Source of the DNA: CAYVSF01 sp046482855
Lineage (GTDB): Bacteria > Bacteroidota > Bacteroidia > Bacteroidales > UBA12077
Reading direction: 5' to 3'
Length of the DNA stretch: 5,269 nucleotides
Assembly: GCA_046482855.1 (NCBI GenBank)
Contig: JAWOEH010000116.1
Span: 1 to 5,269 of the forward strand
This document shows, piece after piece, positions 1 to 4,828 of the stretch. Each line of letters starts with the position of its first letter. Positions within the stretch are counted from its first letter, which is position 1. The notes beneath the pieces are model-generated. The model made no database searches, was not told the DNA's origin, and worked only from the letters and a program-made list of their open reading frames with translations. The position numbers were made by a program, and so were the translations under genes.

Positions 1-926
1 GCAATAATGGCTTTGCCGGAATGGGACGTATCAATCTGCCCATATTCCTGCGTAGCAATATCCTCGATGCTATTGATATCACCCTAAAAGGAAAGCAATT
101 TGCCGTAGACAATGTTGCCGGCACCTATTACCAAAAAACAACAGGTACGCTTACATTCGACTTCGTTGAACCTAAAAGCATGCCCAAAACCGATAACACA
201 CTTTCATTCGCCTATAGTTATCTTACTGATTTTACCGATTTCTCAAAAATGGAGCACCTCTTTACGGGTGCGCTAACACATAGCAACCAACTATACAACA
301 ATCCTCTTACAGCAAAACTTGAAGCTGAGCACCTTAAAAATTTCACAAAATTAAAGCTGAATATTTCTTACGAAAAGCGCAACACCTTTTCCTTCCGATT
401 ATTTGCCGGAACGTTTCTTCAGAAAGAAGCCGATCTTCCCCTGGCCTATGCCTATCGTCTTAGCGGCACCACAGGTTTTGAGGATTATAGCTTCAGTCAC
501 CTCCTGTTAGGCAGAGGCCTCAATCCACAAGAAGCACCTCCGGCACTTTGGAGCAGGCAGTTTGTAAGAAACCAGGGAGGATTTATCCCTTATACCAACA
601 TTGGCACCACCCGCGACTTTATGGCGGCACTAAATGCCGATGTGGCACTTATCGGTTCGCCCATAATGGGGCTGCAAGCCTATTTAAACATCGCTTACTT
701 CGAAAATGGAGTAACATTGGGGTATGAAATGGGCTCAGTTGCCTGGGATTTTGGGGCGAAGGTTTCGTTCTTCTCCGGTGCCATGGAACTCTATTTCCCC
801 GTTGCCATGTCTGATTTTATTCGGGAAGATCTTTCCAAACATACAGCCAATTATGGTGAACGCATCCGCTTTACGTTGAAACTAGATCAGGCAGATCCGC
901 GAAAGCTACTACGTTCAGTATTGTAA
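1..926 (+). CDS. C-terminal part of a large outer-membrane barrel-like protein (5' end outside window)
   Basis: The frame is open from base 3 to the TAA at 924-926 and gives 307 residues with no start of its own. The Met at base 21 is preceded in frame by NNGFAG and reads as internal. The fragment is rich in short alternating hydrophobic/polar stretches with many Phe and Tyr (for example the segments around LTFDFVEP, LSFAYSYL, LKLNISYE, FSFRLFAGTF and RIRFTLKL), which suggests a series of beta strands of an outer-membrane barrel. The GFAGMGRI opening and the ending ERIRFTLKLDQADPRKLL resemble the barrel-like C-terminal region of long M1-peptidase-like proteins of Bacteroidota; this is recalled resemblance, not a search result. 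No zinc-binding HExxH motif is visible, as expected if the catalytic part lies upstream. Another barrel family is possible. The gene converges on the 80-residue gene with five bases between the stop codons and no clear terminator. Confidence 0.6.
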   Translation, partial: NNGFAGMGRINLPIFLRSNILDAIDITLKGKQFAVDNVAGTYYQKTTGTLTFDFVEPKSMPKTDNTLSFAYSYLTDFTDFSKMEHLFTGALTHSNQLYNNPLTAKLEAEHLKNFTKLKLNISYEKRNTFSFRLFAGTFLQKEADLPLAYAYRLSGTTGFEDYSFSHLLLGRGLNPQEAPPALWSRQFVRNQGGFIPYTNIGTTRDFMAALNADVALIGSPIMGLQAYLNIAYFENGVTLGYEMGSVAWDFGAKVSFFSGAMELYFPVAMSDFIREDLSKHTANYGERIRFTLKLDQADPRKLLRSVL

Positions 927-931
927 AAACA

Positions 932-1174
932 TCAGGATTTACGGGAAATATACTCATCCAGGTATTCATCAATATTGGAAAGATCCTCAATCACCTCAAT
1001 ACCCTCGATATGATTGTTTTTGGGGTTAAACACAATCTCCACAAAGAAATCACCCATCGAGTAAAGGTTGAGGGTTTTTTCGCCTGCCTTTCGTCGTCCT
1101 AAATGCTTGCCTTTACTAATCAATTCCGCCGCTTTATCCCCCTCGGTTAAGGTCAAAAAGTCCTCTTTATTCAT
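932..1174 (-). CDS. Small conserved-looking protein of unknown function (80 aa)
   Basis: A complete 80-residue frame runs from an ATG at 1174 to a TGA at 932-934. I cannot assign a function. It starts with a short helix-like charged segment (MNKEDFLTL, then DKAAELISKGKHLG), followed by a strand-like core LNLYSMGDFFVEIVFNPKNN, then IEGIEVIED and an acidic tail ending LDEYISRKS. The core pattern (LYS, then FFVE, then a hydrophobic strand ending in NP..N.I..I) matches what I remember of small hypothetical proteins widespread in Bacteroidota; this is from memory and unverified. There is no signal peptide, membrane segment or cysteine, so it is probably cytosolic. It stands alone: the tRNA-Cys terminator lies upstream, and the convergent barrel gene ends five bases beyond its stop. 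An AGGGG at 1196-1200 is too far from the start to be a standard ribosome binding site. No full TAnnTTTG promoter core was seen; the nearest is TCTCTTTG at about 1273-1280. Confidence 0.75.
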   Translation of the reverse strand: MNKEDFLTLTEGDKAAELISKGKHLGRRKAGEKTLNLYSMGDFFVEIVFNPKNNHIEGIEVIEDLSNIDEYLDEYISRKS

Positions 1175-1283
1175 GGCATCAAGTTTATTCTGTAACCCCT
1201 AAAACCGGGTTTTGTTTTAAGGAATTCTCCAACTCAACGCTTGGCTATCAGAAGTTGCCGAAGGGCAGAAAAACAAAGAGAAT

Positions 1284-1312
1284 AAAAAAAGCCCCACATA
1301 AGTAGGGCTTTT
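1284..1312 (-). terminator. Intrinsic terminator of the tRNA-Cys gene
   Basis: Read on the minus strand, bases 1312-1302 (AAAAGCCCUAC) pair with 1297-1287 (GUGGGGCUUUU). The stem has 11 base pairs with one U-G wobble and a UUAU loop. Seven consecutive U residues (1290-1284) end the stem and follow it. It begins five bases after the tRNA discriminator base, so it fits as the 3' terminator of that gene. On the plus strand the hairpin is followed by only four T residues, so it would act poorly in that direction. Confidence 0.9.
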
Positions 1313-1316
1313 GCTG

Positions 1317-1387
1317 AGGTCACGGGCGGATTCGAACCGCCGTACATGGTTTTGCAGACCACTGCCTAGCCACTCGGCCACGCGACC
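1317..1387 (-). tRNA. tRNA-Cys (anticodon GCA)
   Basis: The minus strand folds into a complete 71-base cloverleaf. The acceptor stem pairs GGTCGCG with CGTGACC (one G-U). The D stem is GCC/GGC around a loop of nine. The anticodon stem GTGGT/ACCAT holds the loop CTGCAAA with anticodon GCA. The variable loop has four bases (GTAC), and the T stem GGCGG/CCGCC encloses TTCGAAT. The discriminator base is U (1317), a known identity element of tRNA-Cys. The 3' CCA is not encoded (the next bases are CAG), so it must be added after transcription. The gene has its own promoter upstream and an intrinsic terminator downstream, which suggests a single-tRNA transcript. Confidence 0.97.
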
Positions 1388-1405
1388 CTGTTTTATTCAG
1401 CTGTG

Positions 1406-1437
1406 CAAAACTATAAAAATTCTCTTGACTAACGAAA
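1406..1437 (-). promoter_or_regulatory. Probable promoter of tRNA-Cys
   Basis: On the minus strand TAGTTTTG (1413-1406) matches the Bacteroidota -7 consensus TAnnTTTG. It is preceded, after a 19-base spacer, by TTTCG (1437-1433), which is close to the -33 TTTG-type element. Transcription would start near 1400, about a dozen bases before the mature tRNA 5' end at 1387. The -33 region lies immediately after the stop codon of the Cys-rich gene (1443-1445). This is a consensus match only; there is no experimental start site. Confidence 0.65.
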
Positions 1438-1442
1438 GGTTT

Positions 1443-1625
1443 TTATCCTTTTTCGGCAAATTCTTTCAAACAATCTTCACACAAACAGTCCTCATAGAGC
1501 TCTTCCAGTTTTTTTAACTGCTCATCGGTAAGTTTGTAGCGAGTACACCAACAAACCTGGTTGGTTCCTGCCAAACAATGAAACTCTTTGCCACACTTCT
1601 CACACTTCTTAATGGTTGCATTCAT
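1443..1625 (-). CDS. CWC-type cysteine-rich small protein (60 aa)
   Basis: The protein has 60 residues, an ATG start at 1625 and a TAA stop at 1443-1445. It contains eight cysteines in two clusters: C8-x2-C11-x5-C17-x7-C25-W-C27 near the N-terminus and C47-x-C49-x2-C52 near the C-terminus. A charged helix-like stretch (TDEQLKKLEELYED, about 33-46) separates them. The CWC triplet with the preceding CxxC and FHC matches the cysteine-rich CWC family as I remember it. The clusters suggest a small metal-binding fold, probably zinc, but metal binding is inferred and the family has no established function that I know of. There is no signal peptide. The gene starts three bases after the folB stop, so it is almost certainly co-transcribed and probably translationally coupled with folB. 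No terminator is visible between its stop and the tRNA-Cys promoter. Confidence 0.88.
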   Translation of the reverse strand: MNATIKKCEKCGKEFHCLAGTNQVCWCTRYKLTDEQLKKLEELYEDCLCEDCLKEFAEKG

Positions 1626-1628
1626 AAA

Positions 1629-1979
1629 CTATCGACTCAATGTTACTGATACACATTTCATTTTACCTCCCATAGGTGGGTTCATCTTGGATATTTTTAT
1701 CGAAGCTTTTTCAATACCCGAGAACTCATTATACAACGCATCCAATATTCGCTTGCCAATATGCTCCAACAAATGCGACCGCTTAGCCATCTCCTTCTTT
1801 ACTAACTGATAAGCAACCTGATAGTTCAGTGCATCCTCAATATTATCGCTTTCAGCTGCAGTATGCATAGCGGTTTCAATTTCCAGATTCACCAGAAACT
1901 GATTGCCTACAATAGCCTCTTCCTGGTAGCAGCCATGGTACGCATAAAATTCCATGTCCTCAATCTGAATCTTTCCCAT
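1629..1979 (-). CDS. folB: Dihydroneopterin aldolase
   Basis: FolB cleaves 7,8-dihydroneopterin to 6-hydroxymethyl-7,8-dihydropterin and glycolaldehyde in the cytosolic folate pathway. From the ATG at 1979 the protein has 116 residues, normal for the family. The known active-site positions are present: the HG motif at 15-16 followed by Glu21 in EEAIVG, Tyr53 in ALNYQ, Glu72 in LLEHIG, and Lys98 in SKMNPPMGG. That last motif usually reads KPxPP; Met replaces the first Pro here. A longer reading from a TTG at 2006 adds nine residues, but the probable promoter core covers that codon, so its transcript would not include it. ACAGG sits eight bases before the ATG as a weak ribosome binding site. 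The Cys-rich CWC gene follows after three bases, and glnS is divergent upstream. Confidence 0.95.
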   Translation of the reverse strand: MGKIQIEDMEFYAYHGCYQEEAIVGNQFLVNLEIETAMHTAAESDNIEDALNYQVAYQLVKKEMAKRSHLLEHIGKRILDALYNEFSGIEKASIKISKMNPPMGGKMKCVSVTLSR

Positions 1980-2003
1980 AACAATAACCTGTTTAATTTT
2001 ATA

Positions 2004-2011
2004 CAAAGGTA
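2004..2011 (-). promoter_or_regulatory. Probable -7 element of the folB operon promoter
   Basis: On the minus strand TACCTTTG (2011-2004) is an exact match to the Bacteroidota -7 consensus TAnnTTTG. Transcription would start near 1998, giving a leader of about 20 bases before the folB ATG at 1979. No clear TTTG-type -33 element is present at the expected distance; instead that region holds one arm of an inverted repeat (2032-2038). It sits back to back with the glnS promoter. Confidence 0.7.
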
Positions 2012-2014
2012 TTT

Positions 2015-2038
2015 TTTATCATAGTATAATTTGATAAA
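2015..2038. repeat. Inverted repeat over the folB promoter spacer and -33 region
   Basis: TTTATCA at 2015-2021 and TGATAAA at 2032-2038 form a perfect 7-bp inverted repeat with a 10-base AT-rich spacer, so the arm centres are 17 bp apart. It lies just upstream of the folB -7 element and one arm falls where the -33 element should be. This geometry would suit a dimeric DNA-binding protein. The region is very AT-rich, so chance is a real alternative. Confidence 0.4.
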
Positions 2039-2053
2039 TTTAAGTGATTTTAC

Positions 2054-2088
2054 AACATGCAGAATATTTTGCTATACCTTTGCATGTT
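2054..2088. repeat. Inverted repeat flanking the glnS promoter core
   Basis: AACATGCA at 2054-2061 and TGCATGTT at 2081-2088 form a perfect 8-bp inverted repeat with a 19-base spacer. The left arm lies at the -33 position. The right arm overlaps the last two bases of the -7 element and reaches the expected transcription start. It does not continue outward or inward. It could be a bipartite operator for a repressor, or a coincidence; nothing in the window encodes a regulator. Confidence 0.4.
2075..2082 (+). promoter_or_regulatory. Probable -7 element of the glnS promoter
   Basis: TACCTTTG is an exact match to the Bacteroidota -7 consensus TAnnTTTG and has the same eight bases as the divergent folB element. 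Transcription would start near 2089, giving a leader of about 48 bases. No good TTTG-type -33 element is seen upstream; the left arm of an inverted repeat (2054-2061) occupies that position. Confidence 0.75.
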
Positions 2089-2122
2089 TAACAAAATCGC
2101 TGAAAACCTATATAATCAACTA

Positions 2123-2129
2123 AAGGGAG
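2123..2129 (+). promoter_or_regulatory. Ribosome binding site of glnS
   Basis: AAGGGAG lies seven bases before the ATG at 2137 and is a fair Shine-Dalgarno match. It is the best in the window, where most starts lack one, and it supports 2137 as the glnS start. Confidence 0.65.
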
Positions 2130-2136
2130 TTTATCA

Positions 2137-3843
2137 ATGAAAGAAGAAGCAACCGAAAACCGCGAAACCAAAAAATCGCTGAATTTTATTGAACAAATTG
2201 TTGAAGAAGAATTAGCTGCCGGCAAAAATGGCGGTCAGGTGTATACTAGATTCCCCCCCGAACCCAACGGATATTTGCACATTGGTCATGCAAAATCTAT
2301 CTGCCTGAATTTCGGTTTGGCTCAAAAATACAATGGGAAAACAAACCTGCGATTCGATGATACCAACCCCGAAAAAGAGGAGATGGAGTATGTCGATTCC
2401 ATTAAAGAGGACGTGCGCTGGTTAGGTTTTCAATGGGAGGGACAGGAAAAGTTTGCCTCCGACTATTTCGACCAACTGTACGATTGGGCCATAAAGCTTA
2501 TTGAGATGGGCAAAGCGTATGTTGACGATCAAACTCCCGAAAAAATTGCAGCCCAACGCGGAACGCCAACTCAACCGGGCCAAGAAAGTCCTCACCGAAA
2601 CCGCAGCGTGGAGGAGAACCTGCAACTTTTCCAACAAATGAAAGAAGGTGCTTTTGAATCAGGTAAAAAGGTGTTACGTGCCAAAATCGACATGGCCTCA
2701 CCCAACATGCACATGCGCGATCCGATTATGTATCGCATACTTAATAAGCCGCATCATCGCACCGGCGATAAATGGTCCATCTACCCTATGTACGACTTCG
2801 CCCATGGCCAGTCCGACTATATCGAAGGCATCACTCATTCGGTTTGCACCCTGGAATTTGAGGTACATCGCCCGTTATACAACTGGTTCCTTGAGCAGGT
2901 ATACACCGAGGGCACAGTAAAACCCCGACAGATTGAATTCGCACGGCTGAATCTTAGCTACACCATCATGAGCAAGCGTAAATTGCTGGAGCTGGTGCAG
3001 AAAAATTACGTGTCGGGCTGGGACGACCCACGAATGCCAACCATTACAGGTTTGCGCCGAAGAGGCTACACGCCGGCAAGTCTGCGCAACTTTGCCGAGA
3101 TTATTGGCGTGGCTAAACGCGATAATGTGATTGATGTGGCGGTATTGGAACATGCCGTGCGCGAAGATCTGAACAAATCAGCACCCCGCGTTATGGCGGT
3201 ACTCGATCCGATAAAACTGGTTATTGAAAACTACCCCGAAGGACAATCGGAGGAGTTGGAACTCATTAACAATCCCGAGGACGAAACGATGGGCAGCCGA
3301 AAGGTCCCTTTCAGTCGCGAAATTTATATTGAACGAAACGACTTTATGGAAGAACCTCCGAAAAAATTCTTCCGTTTGGGTCCTGACCGCGAAGTTCGCC
3401 TTAAAGGTGCCTATATTATCAAGTGTACTGGTTACGAGAAAGATGCCAATGGCAATATCTCAGTAATCAAGTGTACCTACGATCCCGATACTAAGAGTGG
3501 CGAGATGAAAGTGCAGAGAAAGGTGAAAGGCACACTTCACTGGGTTTCGGCACAACACGCAGTAGATGCCGAAGTACGCCAATACGATCGACTCTTTAAT
3601 GACCCCGATCCTGCCGGACACAAAGATAAAGACTTCAAAGAATTCCTCAATGAAGACTCACTGGAGGTTATCAAAACCTGTAAAGTGGAACCCAGTCTGG
3701 CCGAAGCCAAGCCTGAAGATCGCTTTCAGTTCCAGCGTCTGGGGTATTTTTGCACCGACAGAAAGGACAGCAAACCAGGCAATCTGGTATTCAACAGAAC
3801 CGTGCCCCTAAAAGACTCATGGGCTAAGATGAACAAAAAATAA
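2137..3843 (+). CDS. glnS: Glutaminyl-tRNA synthetase
   Basis: GlnRS is a cytosolic class I synthetase that attaches glutamine to tRNA-Gln using ATP. The 568-residue product aligns along its whole length with the E. coli enzyme (554 residues) as I remember it, with about a dozen extra charged residues at the N-terminus. The class I signature PPEPNGYLHIGHAKS has HIGH at 48-51, and the KMSKS loop appears as MSKRK at 278-282, the usual GlnRS form. Other hallmarks are LRFDDTNP, LRAKIDMASP, EGITHSVCTLEF, GWDDPRMPT and LRRRGYTPASLR. The C-terminal half (about 350-560) is the anticodon-binding beta-barrel region, including GTLHWVSAQHA and FNRTVPLKDSWAK. GlnRS rather than GluRS is indicated by the whole pattern, notably MSKRK and the barrel-type C-terminus. 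The gene is monocistronic, with its own promoter and a hairpin terminator eight bases after the stop. Confidence 0.98.
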   Translation: MKEEATENRETKKSLNFIEQIVEEELAAGKNGGQVYTRFPPEPNGYLHIGHAKSICLNFGLAQKYNGKTNLRFDDTNPEKEEMEYVDSIKEDVRWLGFQWEGQEKFASDYFDQLYDWAIKLIEMGKAYVDDQTPEKIAAQRGTPTQPGQESPHRNRSVEENLQLFQQMKEGAFESGKKVLRAKIDMASPNMHMRDPIMYRILNKPHHRTGDKWSIYPMYDFAHGQSDYIEGITHSVCTLEFEVHRPLYNWFLEQVYTEGTVKPRQIEFARLNLSYTIMSKRKLLELVQKNYVSGWDDPRMPTITGLRRRGYTPASLRNFAEIIGVAKRDNVIDVAVLEHAVREDLNKSAPRVMAVLDPIKLVIENYPEGQSEELELINNPEDETMGSRKVPFSREIYIERNDFMEEPPKKFFRLGPDREVRLKGAYIIKCTGYEKDANGNISVIKCTYDPDTKSGEMKVQRKVKGTLHWVSAQHAVDAEVRQYDRLFNDPDPAGHKDKDFKEFLNEDSLEVIKTCKVEPSLAEAKPEDRFQFQRLGYFCTDRKDSKPGNLVFNRTVPLKDSWAKMNKK

Positions 3844-3850
3844 ACAATGC

Positions 3851-3875
3851 AAAGCCGGCAACTACTGCCGGCTTT
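3851..3875 (+). terminator. Intrinsic terminator of glnS, probably shared with cysK
   Basis: AAAGCCGGCA (3851-3860) and TGCCGGCTTT (3866-3875) form a perfect 10-bp stem around the loop ACTAC. It is followed on the plus strand by a T-rich run (TTTTACTTTACTT). It starts eight bases after the glnS stop. On the minus strand the hairpin begins nine bases past the cysK stop and ends in UUU, then GCAUUG, so it can probably end cysK transcripts too, less strongly. It is the only terminator-like structure in the 40-base convergent gap. Confidence 0.9.
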
Positions 3876-3883
3876 TACTTTAC

Positions 3884-4798
3884 TTATTCCGCATAAAATT
3901 CACTATTCAAGTAGCGCTCCCCGGTATCATAATTAAAAGTCAATATTTTTGCAGACTTAGGAAACGATCCGGCAAGCTTCCTGATTGCAGCCAATGAGGC
4001 GCCGGTTGAGATACCCGCCAGAATGCCCTCCTCACGCGCTAACCTGCGCATCTGAGCAACAGACTCATCATAGCCAACAGGTTGCAACTGATCCAGAACT
4101 TCACGTTGCAAATTACCAGGCACAAATCCGGCACCAATACCTTGTAGTTTGTGGGGGCCGGCAACATTGCCCGAAAGTACCGCCGAAGCCTCGGGTTCTA
4201 CACCCACAACCCGCATATGCGGCCACTCCTGCTTCAATCGCTTTCCAACACCGGAAATGTGCCCCCCGGTGCCAATCCCTGTAACCATAGCCGCAAAACC
4301 TTCGGGAACATCTGCGATAATTTCCAGAGCGGTTGTTTTTTCGTGAATTCGAGGGTTATCCGGATTGGCAAACTGATCCGGAATCCAACTTTCAGGATGC
4401 TGCTTATGTAACGCTATGGCCTTAGCAATAGCCCCTTTCATCCCTTCGGCTGCAGGTGTCAAAACTAACTCGGCACCATAGGCTTTGAGCAATACTCTCC
4501 GCTCCATCGACATGCTCTCCGGCATCACAATAATGAGTTTATAGCCTTTTACTGCCGCCATCATTGCCAACCCAATGCCCGTATTACCTGATGTGGGCTC
4601 TATAATGACAGTACCTGGCTTTAGAGAGCCCTCTCGTTCCGCGCCTTCTATCATAGCCAAAGCCACCCGATCTTTAATACTCCCCCCTGGATTGGCCCTT
4701 TCCAGCTTCATATAAACTTCCATAGTATTCGGAAAGATCTTCCCCAACCGAATAAGTGGGGTATCTCCAATGGTTGTTAAAATGGTATTGTGCAGCAT
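3884..4798 (-). CDS. cysK: Cysteine synthase A (O-acetylserine sulfhydrylase)
   Basis: CysK is a PLP enzyme that makes cysteine from O-acetylserine and sulfide in the cytosol. The 304 residues are a normal family length. Family motifs are in order: GDTPLIRL (11-18), NPGGSIKDR with the PLP-binding Lys42, PTSGNTG (68-74) for the substrate carboxylate, PESMSMERR (93-101), the phosphate-binding GTGGHISG (176-183), QGIGAGF (219-225), GISTGAS (262-268) and DTGERY (291-296). Thr265 stands where many family members have Ser (GISSGA), a conservative change. CysM is an alternative label, but cysE directly upstream favours CysK. The ATG at 4798 lies 30 bases after the cysE stop with an A-rich stretch before it and no Shine-Dalgarno sequence or promoter core, so cysK is read as the second gene of a cysE-cysK operon. 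Confidence 0.95.
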   Translation of the reverse strand: MLHNTILTTIGDTPLIRLGKIFPNTMEVYMKLERANPGGSIKDRVALAMIEGAEREGSLKPGTVIIEPTSGNTGIGLAMMAAVKGYKLIIVMPESMSMERRVLLKAYGAELVLTPAAEGMKGAIAKAIALHKQHPESWIPDQFANPDNPRIHEKTTALEIIADVPEGFAAMVTGIGTGGHISGVGKRLKQEWPHMRVVGVEPEASAVLSGNVAGPHKLQGIGAGFVPGNLQREVLDQLQPVGYDESVAQMRRLAREEGILAGISTGASLAAIRKLAGSFPKSAKILTFNYDTGERYLNSEFYAE

Positions 4799-4828
4799 AT
4801 TAAATAGTTTTTGCTTGTTAAGGTTTCA

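Noticed and set aside
21..926. Complete gene starting at the ATG at 21
   Set aside because: The frame is open upstream to base 3, and the residues before the Met continue the same conserved-looking pattern; no ribosome binding site or promoter space exists.
1194..1211. Possible hairpin AACCC/GGGTT as a plus-strand terminator
   Set aside because: Only five base pairs, no following T tract of note, and no plus-strand gene ends near it.
1311..1517. Plus-strand 68-residue frame over the tRNA gene
   Set aside because: It is antisense to tRNA-Cys and to the CWC gene end; the translation shows no family features.
1588..1809. Plus-strand 73-residue frame opposite folB
   Set aside because: It is a shadow of folB and the CWC gene start, with no start signals.
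1980..2006. Longer folB reading from a TTG at 2006
   Set aside because: The added nine residues are not family-like, the codon overlaps the probable -7 element 2004-2011, and an ATG at 1979 begins the conserved sequence.
2083..2136. Possible T-box or other riboswitch leader before glnS
   Set aside because: The leader is only about 50 bases, with no T-box sequence, specifier stem or terminator/antiterminator pair.
2422..3153. Minus-strand frames inside glnS
   Set aside because: They are shadows of the strongly supported glnS reading frame; no motifs and no spacing for expression.
3985..4411. Overlapping plus-strand frames opposite cysK
   Set aside because: They are rich in Pro, His and Arg as expected for antisense of a coding gene; mutually overlapping and without motifs.
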